A DNA stretch of 64,000 nt from Leptidea sinapis (GCF_905404315.1 NC_066286.1:3727501-3791500); one strand, 5' to 3'; shown: positions 1 to 11,315, numbered from the stretch's first letter. Notes: generated from the sequence alone by a model not told the origin. Translations and numbers: made by a program.

Positions 1-1665
1 TAGTCGATAAATCAATCGCTACAGTAAAGATGGTGACTCGATCAAAATGCTTGCTGTCCCAATACGCAAGTGAAAAGTCCAGAAATATATTTTAAGTCAT
101 AATAACTATTCACAGTTCATAGCAACTCGTAGCTTCAAAGAAGCTTCATAAGTGGTTGGAAAAATGAAACGTTGTCATCATTCTGCGTCAGTCTGTGGGG
201 GGTGTCGTATGAAGTAGTTAAGACTTCTGTATGAAGATACTGTTTTAGATCACCTTGTTACTAGCACCAACTACCCGAGTTAAGCTGGAAGTAAACGTTC
301 TGGACTGAATACATACCCAGATCTGTACCCCTTGGTCTACAAATAACAGTAAGTTTTAGAAGTTACTGTTGTTGTGATATTGAGTTGTATAACAAGTCTC
401 AAGAACAAGCAGTGGCTTAGTTTCTCATAGAGACAGTGCGAAAATCAATAGATTCATTTAAGTCAAAGGACTACATTTGAATAGAATTCTTTGTGGATAA
501 TTGCTGAGACTTTAGTTAACAAATACATATAATTTTTATTGGAATTACATTATTTCATAGAAAATAAATGCATTTTTATTTATAAGTGTAATATTGCCTA
601 TTACACATTTCATGTGAAGATTATTTAATTACTATCAAAATGTAAAACAAATATTGATTTTAACTGGTGATTATCAAAAATATTTATAAACATAATACAT
701 AGAGTAAATTCTATTGATTCGAATAAAAGGTGATGGAAGAGGAGATAACTCTTTAAACTCGAAGGCAACACGCGCCATGTTTCCTCCTTTAAACAATAGT
801 AAAACCGTAATTATAACATTTCAAACCATAAGATTTTATCAAGCTTTTAAAGGTTCAAGTGCAGCTTTTGTTCACTTGTTAAGAGGATGTATGAATTAAA
901 AACTAATTGAGGTCAATTATTTAATTGTAATTAATACATCATAATTTAATTGAATTGACTCATGATCAATCAGTTTTTACAACGACCTCTCGGCCTTCAT
1001 TTTATGAGTAATGTTATCTGTTAATTATTGAAATAAAAATTTATTTCTTTCGATGTTAGAATTTATTTAAATACATTTAACCTAACTCCGAATTAAATCA
1101 AGAATAACATTTAATGAATTTTGTTCTGCTGATTATAAGGTTAATAAAATGAAATATGTAAATGGACAAATTTAAATGATTTATTTAAATTATGGAGGAG
1201 ACAATGTTAAAAGGTAAAATATTATTATAATAAGAATGCATGAGTAAAACATTTTCATTTTAATATATGAGATTTCCTTAAAACTACAATATCAGTAGTG
1301 ACTTTACGAACACAATTAAACGTTAATATTTGTTAAAATTATAAATTTAAAATATAGCATTGACCTTGCAGGGGATTTATTTTATTCGCGCATCTTAAAT
1401 ATTTTCGTCTGACTCTTTTGGGTCACGGCTATATTTTAATATTGCCCGCCCTCACTTTGATTCAGGACGTCATTATTTTTATGAGGACAGAGGAGCGCAC
1501 GGGTTTATATACGTATATTACGTACTTTTTATATTACAGGAGGTAAATGCTAAAAAGCTCACCCTATGGAATGTAATAGAAAGTCAGAATACCAGCTGGC
1601 CATATTCTCAATACCAGAGTCCCTAACTTGACTTAGGGGCTTAGTCCAAAAAAATTAGTACTTAG
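1..1665. other. AT-rich stretch, no gene recognised
   Basis: Short ORFs only, none with a recognisable motif. The first 450 bases are somewhat less AT-rich than what follows, but I could not assign them to an exon or a repeat family. Confidence 0.5.
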
Positions 1666-1669
1666 TTCC

Positions 1670-1895
1670 AAAAAAAATTGAAAATAATTTCGCAATTTGC
1701 GTGACGTCCGGTAGTAACGTGAACAACTTGTATGAGCACTCCCCGTGATATATACAGTTGGAGATGCACATAGACTCCACATCTCTGATCCACATCTCTG
1801 AGCATTGCAAAATAATGAAGGCAATCGGAGATGACTTGATCTTCAATGATTCGAGCTGCTCTTCTTTGAATGCAAATGGAAAAGGTTGATATCAT
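1670..1895 (-). mobile_element. LINE-A fragment (reverse-transcriptase C-terminal region)
   Basis: Read on the minus strand in two frames, the segment gives QRRAARII, a degraded LRRDV/YHGE stretch and the block that precedes the end of the LINE-A ORF2, colinear with the better copy at 12870-13395. It carries stops and at least one frameshift and is a dead, 5'- and 3'-truncated copy. The family is a jockey/CR1-group non-LTR retrotransposon; the clade is not settled from the sequence alone. Confidence 0.65.
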
Positions 1896-1899
1896 TTGT

Positions 1900-2540
1900 A
1901 TCTTTTTATTCAATATTAGCGGACTATTATTATTAGCGGACTTTTTTTTAAATTTACATTTCTTTTAAGCAGCACGGCCGGCGTAAGCCTACAAAAAACC
2001 CAAATCAATTTGCAAAAACTGTGAAATCGTTATAAATAGATTATAAACAGACATAATAGGCAGTGAAATTATTTTTAATTATTTTTAATTGTTACAAACA
2101 TACTAGCTTTAAAACATTTGAATAGATAATAATCTTGTATGGAATGGAATTCCAGAGGTCACGATGTTCATGATGTAGTGGACAATAATTTATAATAACT
2201 TTGACAAGATTAAAAACATTTTTTACCGCAAATTCATTTGATAATAAATTTGTAGATGTTGGAAAAACTTGTTGGTATTTTAGAATTACTTATTGTTGAT
2301 TGATATTATAACTTAAATAACTTATTATTATACTTGTCACCGAAGCACTTGCTAAGTTATGATGCTATAATTCATCACATCGTTACAACAGTTTTTAGTT
2401 GAGGATCCGGGTTCTAAAAATGTCGTTAGTTTCAATGTTTTTTTTCTTATTGTATAAAGCTATGCCAAATTAAATCTCCAATTTAGTCTAAAATTATTAC
2501 CAAAAATTTTTACGTTTAAGCTAACGACTTTAATCTTGTG
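1900..2540. other. AT-rich stretch, no gene recognised
   Basis: No ORF, repeat or RNA signature that I can name. Confidence 0.45.
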
Positions 2541-2596
2541 ACTTTTTTTATCGAAGAGAAGGACAAAGAGCATAGGACAGGTGATGTTAAGTGATC

Positions 2597-2610
2597 ACCT
2601 CTCTTCACAT
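2597..2610. repeat. Left target-site duplication of the LINE-D insertion
   Basis: The 14-mer ACCTCTCTTCACAT occurs here and again at 2922-2935, exactly bracketing the LINE-D segment. LINE-A sequence continues on both sides. Confidence 0.75.
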
Positions 2611-2921
2611 CATTCTAATGGGTTATACATAACTAAACAAGCACCTTTTTACAATCGGCGTAACGGCCAGGCCTAAGTGCTGAGAATGCTTAGCCGAGGA
2701 CGAAACGGTCACTCACGTAATCCTGGAATGTGCGGGGGTGGCCGACCAACCGCCAAAATCCTTAACCAATACGAGGTCGCTCCAGGAAGTCTGCGAACAC
2801 CCCAGGAATGTTCTGAACTTCTGGAAGGAGCTGGGCTGGTTGGAGTACTGCACGCAAAATGGAGCCATACTAATGGTTTAATTGAAAAATTGAAACAGGA
2901 GCATATACCATACCATACCAT
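2611..2921 (+). mobile_element. LINE-D 3' end (5'-truncated insertion)
   Basis: In frame from 2693 the plus strand reads EDETVTHVILECAGV followed by a block ending SLQEVCEHPRNVLNFWKELG. This is the Cys/His tail plus terminal helix typical of the end of some LINE ORF2 proteins. A related piece lies at 12126-12205. The insertion ends in a TACCA simple repeat, probably the element's 3' tail, and is bracketed by a 14-bp duplication, so it arrived by target-primed reverse transcription into an existing LINE-A copy. Clade (R1-like or jockey-like) is not certain. Confidence 0.7.
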
Positions 2922-2924
2922 ACC
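2906..2924. repeat. TACCA microsatellite tail
   Basis: About four tandem TACCA units at the 3' end of the LINE-D insertion. Confidence 0.8.
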
Positions 2925-2935
2925 TCTCTTCACAT
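2922..2935. repeat. Right target-site duplication of the LINE-D insertion
   Basis: Identical to 2597-2610. Confidence 0.75.
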
Positions 2936-3019
2936 TCTCCAGCAACACCAAAAGATTCACTAAAGCATTGTCGGCCTTTAATAAAGGCTTACGTGCTTCT
3001 TTTTTTCATAAAAATATGA

Positions 3020-3200
3020 TTATAATGTAATATCGTACAATTAAGGATATACAACGCCCCACAAAAGACTTACGAACTCGACTTAGCCGAGTAGTAGTCA
3101 TTATAAGTTTATGTTTGTTCCTGGTGTTAACATTATCGTTAAGACAGTTTGTATCAAATTCACTTATGTGCCGGCGTACATATATTACATCACTATATTA
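3020..3200 (-). mobile_element. LINE-C fragment
   Basis: Shares, in order, the CCACAAAAGACTTAC, GACTTAGCCGAGTAGTAG and TTCCTGGTGTTAACATTAT blocks with the copies at 17399-18240 and 52697-53445. It lies inside the LINE-A copy. Confidence 0.7.
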
Positions 3201-3334
3201 AGAATATAAGAATCAGGCTAAAAGCTATTCGGACCACTCCCCGTGAAAATGCAGTAGAAAACAAATCATATTGAAGGGACGTCTACTACGACGAAAGGAC
3301 TCTACGCAACGCCAAGTGATTGGGTATTTACAGA

Positions 3335-5115
3335 AAGTCAGATAAACTTACAGTCAGAATTTTCGTAGATATTTTATATGATGTATTATGACGATATGTG
3401 CACAACCTGGAATAAATGCGGTCATTCGCGACAGGAATAAGAAAAACCAGCCCGTTGGGACGTATTAGTTATATATACACATATATATATATTTTAGAAA
3501 GAATTAAATTTTATACATAATATAATATAAGTATGATATAACAATTAATATATGCAAAAACAATTAGAGAGATTTAATAGATATGATAATTTGGTGGGTA
3601 CTGGCAGTGGAAAATAATTTGAATCGTAAATTAGACTCATAATTTCTTGTATAGCTCATACTTAGAGAGAAATTGCTCTCTTAATTAATAACTGCAGAAT
3701 ACCGTTTGAATTAAAGACGCTAGTAAGTTGGAAATATTAGTAGAATGAGTTACACAATAATATTATATTCCTTTTCCGTACTTATGTTATAAAGAGGTAA
3801 AGTTTGTGAGACTGTAGGGGGTCTCGGGATTTACTGAAGCGATTTTGAAAATTTCACATTATTTGTGAGTGTCGTGAGCTATATGTTAATCTGAAAAAAT
3901 AAACTTCGACGTATTGGTGATAGTCGGACTTGCAAAATACCTATGTCTGAAAAAAAACGGTTGAACGTAAATGTGTCTCCTTAACGACGAACGCTGCCTT
4001 AACAATGAGAGATATATTATGATTGTTTTATATATGGGTATATGACAGTATTAGAATATCAATTAATATGGTTACACTGGTAAATACGAACGAAGTCGCG
4101 AATAACAACTATTATTTAAGTACAATACAGAGAGTCCCTTGTCTTCTATTTTAAAGGTTGCTTCATACTTTGTATAATATGAACTCTAGCTGGTTTCAAT
4201 TTTCGGTCAAAATTGTTAATAATGAAACAAATTTATAAATGAATTTTCTCGAATTTTTTTGCCCGGCAAACCACTTTACAATTCGATATTCATACAATAT
4301 TCTTAGATGTAGTATATATATAAAAATCTTGTATAATTCTACTCTTCCAAAGAAATACCTTTATAATATATTTACAATTTTAATGATATCAAAATAGAAT
4401 AAAAGTGTTTGTGTACTAACTAATGTCTTCTTTGGGTTAATATTACAAAAATCCTATTAATCGTGTTATTTTATGTTTGTAGAAAAAACAACAATGTAAT
4501 ACAGAATTTTCTAACAAATAAAAGGTTCTTGAAAAATGTTCTCAAAAGTGAAAATTTTAAGAATTTTTTTACTGAAGATAAGTAGTGGTGTAGATTGTTC
4601 TATTAATAAAATATAATCCCTTTCCGGCTCAAAATCGGAAGTCAAGACCGGAATAGGCCAGTGATAAATCAGGTTTGTAAGGTCGTGTACAATATTGAAT
4701 AACAGCAAGTACGTAAGAGTCACGTCGAATGTAAACAAAGAGATTAGTCTCGCACGTGAAAAGCGAAAGTGACAACTTGTAACAACGTATTGACGGAAAT
4801 ATATTTGTGGACATATATTACTACATATTAGTATAATAGTAACAATTATTTATTATTACACTAGTAGATGCTGAAAATAAGTAAATAAAAAGCTGCAAGT
4901 AAGCAAATAAATAAAAAAGTTGCAACTAGAAATGTAATAAGTAATTATTAGTAGTGGTAAGTAATGTTTCGTCAATGGTAGAATGTAGGCGATGCCTACG
5001 AGGGTGCACTTTGTAAGAATGAGGCCGAGCTGAGGGACATGTTGTAACTAAAAAATAATTAATTGACGTTGGAATATTCAGTGTAAAACTTTTAATATTA
5101 ATAATCTAATATATA
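3335..5115. other. AT-rich stretch, no gene recognised
   Basis: Contains a short alternating AT tract near 3480-3495 and only short ORFs without motifs. A short GAACGAAGTCGC word near 4090 recurs near 26070. Confidence 0.45.
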
Positions 5116-5119
5116 AAAT

Positions 5120-5396
5120 TCTCGTGTCACGGTGTGCGGGACCGAACTCCTCCGTAACGTTACTTGGTTGAGTGCATATTGAGTAGGTCTGAGAATCGGA
5201 CAACATCTATTTTTCATCCCCCTAAATGTTAAGGGTGGTCCACACGAATTTTTTTTTAATGTTTTTTTAAATTGGTTTGTTTATTAGTCAGCATTAAAAA
5301 TACATACAACTTCAAATTCTCACCCATCTACGATCAACAGTTACTTTTGTATCGCGATTTTAATATCGGCAATATAACGTTTGCTGGGTCAGCTAG
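5120..5396 (+). mobile_element. Non-autonomous Helitron-like fragment
   Basis: The segment begins TCTCGTGTCACGG and ends GGGTCAGCTAG followed by T, i.e. 5'-TC and 3'-CTAG as Helitrons have. Internal blocks (TAGGTCTGAGAATCGG, CATCCCCCTAAATGTTAAG, CACCCATCTACGATCAAC) match what I remember of a dispersed lepidopteran repeat. There is no ORF. The 5' boundary is less certain because the flanking base is T rather than the expected A. Confidence 0.5.
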
Positions 5397-5399
5397 TAA

Positions 5400-6145
5400 T
5401 AATATAATAAGGTAAATATTACTCTAAATAACACAATTGTTGTTTCCAAATATGCAAATATGGGTTCTTTTAATTTTTTCGTCACAAATTTTTATTGATT
5501 ATTAATTATTTTAATCTTGAAATACGACTCGTACACCCCGATCTCCCGCCCTCGCCCAATGACCAAGGTCACTGGCATGCATTGACGCCTTAAACCTGAC
5601 TTAAATTTTCGGCATAATAATTTAAAAATTTATTACTTAACCACTTCTAACATTCATAAAGTAACATATCAACCTTGAAACTTACGTTAAGAAAACACAT
5701 AGCTCATGTCAGGGGTCATCAATAATATGCTAAGATCTTCTCAAGTCTCGAGCGGCAAATAAAAGTCAAGGCCGTTAGGGCAGAGGTTGCAAACCTTACC
5801 AAATTAATATCACTTAACTTATAATATTGCATTTGATTTATCATGCAATCAATTATAAACTACAACTGATGTTATGATAGTATTAGTTTGCCATTCTTTG
5901 TTCATTATTAAACAATATGAATAGTTCCTTGCTTAATGACATTGAATCTAAGGACCGAATCGTGATTAAAAATTAAAGCTTATATCTATAAAAAAAATAT
6001 AAGGTATAGAAGCTGAGTATATCAACACCCTGGAAATTAAATGCCTGTTCCTCTGTGAGGTACTCGTGAATTAAATATTATGTTATCGTAGTGTCAAGGA
6101 TCAAGTCGTATCGTATACAGATTGATACGACTCAGATGGTCAATA
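5400..6145. other. AT-rich stretch, no gene recognised
   Basis: A short segment near 5540-5590 (CCTCGCCC...ACCAAGGTCA...TGGCATG) recurs in reverse near 21322-21372. Otherwise nothing recognised. Confidence 0.4.
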
Positions 6146-6147
6146 TC

Positions 6148-6215
6148 AATAAAATACATTAACAGAATAATTTTAAAATATGGATTTTAAAATTATTCTG
6201 TTAATGTATTTTATT
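6148..6215. repeat. Near-perfect palindrome, 32-bp arms
   Basis: Bases 6148-6179 are the exact reverse complement of 6184-6215, separated only by ATGG. The arms are AT-rich (core ACATTAACAGAATAATTTTA). No further copy was noticed in the window. Confidence 0.9.
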
Positions 6216-6219
6216 TATG

Positions 6220-7520
6220 GTAATGAAATATTGTTTTACAGAAATACAGACACTAAGTAAATGTTACAGCTTAAACCTCAAAATGAAGATTATTTCGTCT
6301 CTCAATGAAACTAACATCATTATGCAGATTTTTCAATACTATTTAGCGGAGCCAAAAATTCCATTAAGAAATATATTTTTTAAATAAACAGGCTACAATT
6401 TACTACAACTTCTCATTCAATTTATAAATACTTACAGTATGTTAACGTAAATCCAAATCAATTTATACGCATCGCAAGTCAAGGGTCAAGTCGTAACGTA
6501 ATTAGATTGTTCCGGCTGTCACGGAGAGTCGTTCTCAATAAAAATAACATTATCATTATAATTATCTCGACGTTGTAATGAAGCCTCGCCGGCGTCTTTT
6601 AACAATTTGAATGAGCTTGTGAAATAAAGCTGTGCAACTTTTCATGCGAATGTCAAAGTAATTTGTAATGTGTTTTGTGAAATAGTCCAAATGGTTATTG
6701 TTTTTATTTTGTGCATAATGTAAGTAGAATTATCAGTTTGTGAAAATAGGTATTAAAGTTGCTTCATTTTGTTCCATTCGTTGAGCATTATCATACAACA
6801 ATACGTGTATTATTTATATGACTGAGAGAGTATCGCGATATATCAGCCAATAACTTCCCACTACTAACTAATGACTTAAATTACTTCGTTATGACGTTTG
6901 AAAGAACGCCGAGCTATCGGGAGACTGATAATCTGCGAATCATAGTGAGTATTCAAATACTATTTCTTATTCGTGTTTGAAACTATATACTGACTTCTTT
7001 TGCTTTTAAACTTGGTTTAAACCAATACACTATCATGTAATTAGCTTGCAATATTTGTATCTTTGTTCGGGGCGAATCTTGCTGCTGATATTTGATTGAC
7101 CCTTAACCGTTATAGATTACACCGTTATTATTAACATTTTGTCTCTCTTACTATTTATTGTGATTTATTTGAAAAAGCTCTACATAATGGAGCTTTTTAG
7201 AAGTCAACTTATATTCCTAAGAAGCTTAGTCTACTTAACTACGGAAGCTTGTTTTATTTTCCATGATTATTCCCAGTCCGCAGGTGTGGCCGTGATTTAT
7301 GCACTTGAATGCCTTCATTTTTAACGTTTACAGTACCGCTTCACTGTATCATATTATGTTGCATTGATTGCTTATGAGACGCCCCTCCAAATAGTATAGG
7401 ACAATCTATATTTTCATTTGGATTTTTGACTAATATATGCTGACAAATTATAAATATATATACACTAATATTTTACATTTCCTATCCGACTATATATATC
7501 GAAGAATCCGACGAGAACGG
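6220..7520. other. AT-rich stretch, possible exon traces only
   Basis: No ORF with a motif. A GTGAGT donor-like site near 6950 follows a somewhat GC-richer stretch (6895-6950), too weak to call an exon. Confidence 0.35.
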
Positions 7521-7524
7521 GCGT

Positions 7525-7558
7525 TATATAAAGGAAAGATCGTTGCTTCTCCAAGTCA
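7525..7558 (+). promoter_or_regulatory. Possible core promoter (TATA box and TCA initiator)
   Basis: TATATAAA lies at 7525-7532 and a TCA initiator-like triplet at 7556-7558, a spacing normal for arthropod core promoters. It lies just upstream of the small ORF at 7575. Chance occurrence in AT-rich DNA is a real possibility. Confidence 0.25.
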
Positions 7559-7574
7559 AAAGTGATTCAAAATT

Positions 7575-7673
7575 ATGCGAGACAACGAAATATTCATAAA
7601 TCACAATCTACTTCTCGTATCAATTTCTTTGATTCTCCTTGAGTGCGGCGGGTGGACTTTCTTTGATGATTAA
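7575..7673 (+). CDS. Small ORF with hydrophobic segment (candidate peptide)
   Basis: A 32-codon ORF starts at the first ATG after the TATA/initiator pair. Residues 12-22 (LLLVSISLILL) are strongly hydrophobic, preceded by a polar N-terminus and followed by ECGGWTFFDD. The pattern could be a short secreted or membrane peptide, or the first coding exon of a larger gene. There is no family match that I recognise and no conservation evidence, so this is inference only. Confidence 0.2.
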   Translation: MRDNEIFINHNLLLVSISLILLECGGWTFFDD

Positions 7674-7862
7674 CTTTCGAGTGGTGAATGAATGAATAAG
7701 ATTTATATTCGTAAACTTAAAAAGTATTTGTATAAAATCATAAAGTGCGTAATAGCGTCAAAAATAAATCACGTAAGTAATTAAAAATAGTTATAGTTAG
7801 TAGTGAATGGTACGGGGTCGTAGAGACTCGCGATATACAAGGAACCGACGTGCCGATCGCCA

Positions 7863-8015
7863 GCTGTGTTATTAATAAACGCGAAGTAAAGTTATTCCAA
7901 ATTTAAAGAAAAATTGTCTTTATCTTACCTTTGTCACTACAGAATTACATTACAGGTAGAAGTTATTTTAAACTTGGAGTAACATTAGGTTTATGAATGA
8001 GACAGCAGAGGTATA
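7863..8015 (+). repeat. Dispersed repeat J, copy 1
   Basis: Shares ordered blocks (CTGTGTTATT, ATAAACGCGAA, TTGTCTTTATCTTAC, GTCACTACAGAATTAC) with 26285-26440. Unclassified, noncoding. Confidence 0.65.
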
Positions 8016-8019
8016 ATTA

Positions 8020-8520
8020 AACATCGGTTGTTGTTGATAGATAGGTAGCTACAACTAAACGGTGTACCAATTTTGGTATCGTTACTTTTCTTGATTATCT
8101 CCCATTATTGAAAATTTAAAGATATAAGTTCGAAAATTCGCAAAAGCTTATCGTGCAGAAAAATAAGGGACATTTTGTTACAATTTTTGTTTTTTAATTT
8201 TTAGTTTAATTTGTTTCTGACTGTTATTTTAAACTGGGCATATTAATATGTGTTTCTTAATCCCTAGCCTTAATATAATACGTTGTAAAAACAAACAAGC
8301 TAAAGCCCGGCAACACTCGCTCGTTGTATTATCAACTATTGTTGTAAACATTTCTCACGGAAGATACTGTGACCTACTTACACAGTTTGACACGATCTAC
8401 GATACTATAGCAATACTGTACGTTATATATTTAATTGTTTTGTTTTATGTAGTGTAGAATATTAGAACTACAATTTGATGGAAATTTTGCTAGTTCTTTA
8501 GTTATATATTATTATAAATA
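8020..8520. other. No gene recognised
   Basis: AT-rich, with one 69-codon ORF without motif. Confidence 0.4.
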
Positions 8521-8524
8521 AGGG

Positions 8525-8805
8525 ACGCGATGCAGTGCGGCTCAGAATTATTGAAAAACCCTAAAGTTCTTAGCGGAACTACAAATGCGCTCGACACGTT
8601 GAGACAAGTGATGTTAAGTCTTATTTGTCAGTAATTTCAATAGCTACGGCGCCCTTCAGACCGAGACAATCATTATTAAAAACTTTTAACATTACTGCTT
8701 CACGACAGAAATTATGCGCCATTGTGGTTCCCATAATATAGCCGGCATCCTGTGCAAAGGAGCGTCCCACTAGTAAATATATGGGGAGTATGAATCTACA
8801 TTGAC
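8525..8805 (+). repeat. Dispersed repeat E
   Basis: One of at least ten copies in this window. Diagnostic blocks are the CTCAGGATTCTT-like start, TGAGAC...GATGTTAAGT, TAGCTACGGCGCCCTTCA and GCCGGCATCCTGTGCAAAGG. It is noncoding and unclassified, probably a short non-autonomous transposon. Confidence 0.7.
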
Positions 8806-8894
8806 GGCGTAAATTTAATACAGCGAATTGACGGTTGTATTGGAAAATATTGATATAAGCCAACGACGTCCTATTCACACATAAGGTCATATAA

Positions 8895-9330
8895 TTTACA
8901 GTCTAAAAGCGGAACGGAAAAAGTGTGCTTAAAGACAACGTAAGCACACCTTTCTACTTACGGCCGTTCCCAATATTCAGTCTCTCTCTTACTTGAGATA
9001 AAAAAGTAACTATAATTGACTTTTCTGTCCCAATAAACTTATCGACGGTAACTCACCTTGTATGTACACGCTGTCTGTCAATGCGAATGTCGAGCAACGT
9101 ATAGCTTACCAGCGATAAAAGTTTGTATGGAAATTTCAATTCACGCGTACCAATATAAGGCGATAAGAATGACTTATCGGGTATATTGGGACAGCTTCAG
9201 ATTATTTGACAGCTAATTACTGACAGTAGAAGGTAGTAATTTGTCTCTATCTGTAGATAGTATATTGGGAAGGGCCGTTAGTCGTCTCTCAACTGTCATT
9301 GTCTGAAACAAATCTGAACTGAATAAATGT
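8895..9330 (+). repeat. Dispersed repeat Q interrupted by a MITE
   Basis: Left part (8905-8960) and right part (9278-9310) are colinear with 48668-48760, which lacks the intervening 317-bp MITE. The left part holds a hairpin (AAGTGTGCTTA / TAAGCACACCT, one mismatch). Confidence 0.7.
8961..9277. mobile_element. MITE, PIF/Harbinger-like by its target duplication
   Basis: Terminal inverted repeats CGGCCGTTCCCAATAT (left) and the reverse complement CGGCCCTTCCCAATAT (right) differ at one base. TTA flanks both ends (8958-8960 and 9278-9280). The length is 317 bp with no ORF. A 3-bp TWA duplication is the hallmark of PIF/Harbinger elements; the superfamily call is inference because no transposase is present. 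Internal sub-palindromes (around TTATCG and CCCAATA words) suggest more foldback structure. Confidence 0.8.
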
Positions 9331-9344
9331 TTTACATATTTTAA

Positions 9345-9412
9345 ACAACTGGAGTAAATGCGGCATTGTAGAGATATAGCAGTCGAAGCTTATTACGGTG
9401 AAATTTGTGATC
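9345..9412 (+). mobile_element. LINE-H fragment
   Basis: Reads NNWSKCGIV then, after a frameshift, DIAVEAYYGEICDRY, matching the LINE-H blocks at 50135-50200 and 50890-50960. Confidence 0.5.
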
Positions 9413-9414
9413 GA

Positions 9415-9980
9415 TATGTATAGAATGTCATTGATAAATATTAGATTAAGCATATATTTCATGCTCTAAGCATATACCATGATCTCATTAGAAAATGTTC
9501 TTTCTTACAAGCGGCCAGGTAAGGAGTACTGACAAAAAGAGATCTGAAGAATGGTGAAAAAGGCAAAAGTTTGCAAATTATAATAGCAAAATATAAGAAA
9601 TTATTAGAATAAATTTTAAAATGAGATTCCATGTGTCCGGCCCTCTAGAATCATTGTAATATTTTCGTTGTGTTGCGATTTTTCTGATTTCAAATTCAAT
9701 CGGTGAATATGTTACAACTATATTATGATACAAGAGAGTATGTCCAGTGATTCAATTATAACGACTTGCAGGCTCTTAAGCAGCCATTACGCAAAATACA
9801 AATTTAATTTGTAACAATTTTTGACTTGAACCCGCGCGTCTCTCACCGTACAAATTAAATTTATATATTAAAACCCAGAAGTGAGGGATATCACTTTGAA
9901 ATAACAAATTGTTTAGATTTGAACGAGCGACATACAAGTCAATTTACTAATATGTAATTGTTGAGGTTTTCAACTGCCAC
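9415..9980. other. No gene recognised
   Basis: AT-rich. A short piece at 9870-9910 repeats the 3' part of the tRNA-like repeat just downstream. Confidence 0.4.
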
Positions 9981-9984
9981 AACC

Positions 9985-10130
9985 CGAGAGTTGAACAAGA
10001 CACACCAAGATTTACGATCGATGTGTCACTCGGACGTTGACTCAGTTGGGAAGACCGCATCGGAAGGAACCCGAGTGGTCGCTGGTTCGAATCCTGAGGG
10101 ATATCACTTAAAAATAACAAACTATTACGA
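9985..10130 (+). repeat. tRNA-like SINE (type 2)
   Basis: Contains GACTCAGTTGGGAAGACCGC, resembling an A box region, and GCTGGTTCGAATCCTG, a good B box, at about the right spacing. A related head (GAGTTGAACAA.GACA..CAAGATTTA) is at 27590. It is not a functional tRNA gene because the acceptor arms do not pair. Confidence 0.5.
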
Positions 10131-10404
10131 CAGTAATTTAGAATTGACACTGATGCAATGTTTAAAGAAGTTCAATGAGACATGATTTCAATAGCGTTAA
10201 TATAGTTAGCACTGTATGTTCAAGATATGTTTGCAGACTGGTTGTTAAACAAATTTAGCAGAACATTGCAATTTTTATTTTGCTTTGCATAATCGGTTTT
10301 TTCCTTAAAACCATTATCATGATCTTTTTTACTTTTGTATAATGTGACACTTTATAGGATGAAATAACCGAATATAGTTTTTTTTGTTTAAGTGTCAAAT
10401 TAAT

Positions 10405-10583
10405 TTTTTTTCAAATTTAAATATTTTTATTCAAAATAGGATGTGACATCGCTTATTGAAATAAAAAAAAAACTACCACCCACTCCAAAATGAATGCCTT
10501 AGACCTGAGAAGAATGGGCGCAACAAACTCAGCGGCCTTTTTTTGTCATCAAAAAATATGTTTACAAAGTAATATTGTACAAT

Positions 10584-10628
<45 letters not shown>

Positions 10629-10800
10629 CCTGAGGGCGGTCGTTCCATTCCCAATATGTGGTATCATTACGATAGTCATTTATGTTATAGTAACCACACA
10701 AACGATTTTTAGCGATTCTTTTGAATAACGTAATACTTTTGTTTGAAAATTTTCTGGGATCTTGTTGTAAAGTAATATACATCGCTCCACAAAAGACTTA
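10405..10800 (-). mobile_element. LINE-C 3' fragment
   Basis: On the minus strand it encodes the terminal LINE-C peptide (KRIAKNRLCG.YYNINDYRND), followed by a 3' untranslated region with CTCAGCGG...AATGCCTTAGACCTGAGAAG in the opposite sense. The coding end is interrupted by an AT microsatellite and stops. Confidence 0.75.
10585..10627. repeat. (AT)n microsatellite
   Basis: Uninterrupted alternating AT of about 42 bases inside the LINE-C fragment. The other LINE-C copies lack it, so it expanded locally. Confidence 0.9.
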
Positions 10801-10804
10801 CTAT

Positions 10805-11315
10805 CCTCAATCAATTCAAATTTGACGGGTCATACGTCGCCACTTTGAAAAAAAACAAAATGGCCGTCATTATGATGCCAAACTTTATAAACCATTTACA
10901 TTGATATGAAATTATTATTGTAAAGTAAATTATATTTATGAATAAACCGCTAGAAATCCATTATTCACAAAACTGTCGAAACCGCAATATTAACGCGAGG
11001 TTAACAAACTCACGCAGATGAATCTTTACCCACTGACCCGTCTATTTCTTTGTAATCAATGTAACTACGACGTTTACGTAACCGACACGTAACAACGCTT
11101 TCGCTCTGAACCGACCCCTGACATTCGTAAGTACACATACATACATACATACACGACAGATGCAATATCGTTTTGATTTATTAGTACGTACCGGAGAGCG
11201 GTCATTTGTAACCGTTTCGGATAATGATACCTTTGATGTCACAAACATTCAATACAATGCGGCAAGTTTATGCTTGCAATTAAATGGCTTCCAGTGCTAT
11301 AACTTGAATTTTTTA
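10805..11315. other. No gene recognised
   Basis: Includes a short CATA microsatellite near 11138-11156. The stretch 11040-11230 is less AT-rich with CG-containing words, but no exon can be supported. Confidence 0.4.

Larger units (their letters stand above)
2546..3330 (-). mobile_element. LINE-A copy, interrupted by LINE-D and LINE-C pieces
   Basis: Three minus-strand blocks are colinear with LINE-A: the 3' untranslated end (2546-2610), the segment for the conserved FLKGRQ-type tail (2922-3012) and the RRDV...YHGE block (3203-3330). The first two are separated by a LINE-D insertion flanked by a 14-bp duplication. The last two are separated by a LINE-C piece, with roughly 200 bases of LINE-A missing there. 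The gene is long dead. Confidence 0.7.

Noticed and set aside
10585..10627. Long minus-strand ORFs across the AT tract (YIYIYIYI repeats)
   Set aside because: They are translations of the (AT)n microsatellite, not genes.
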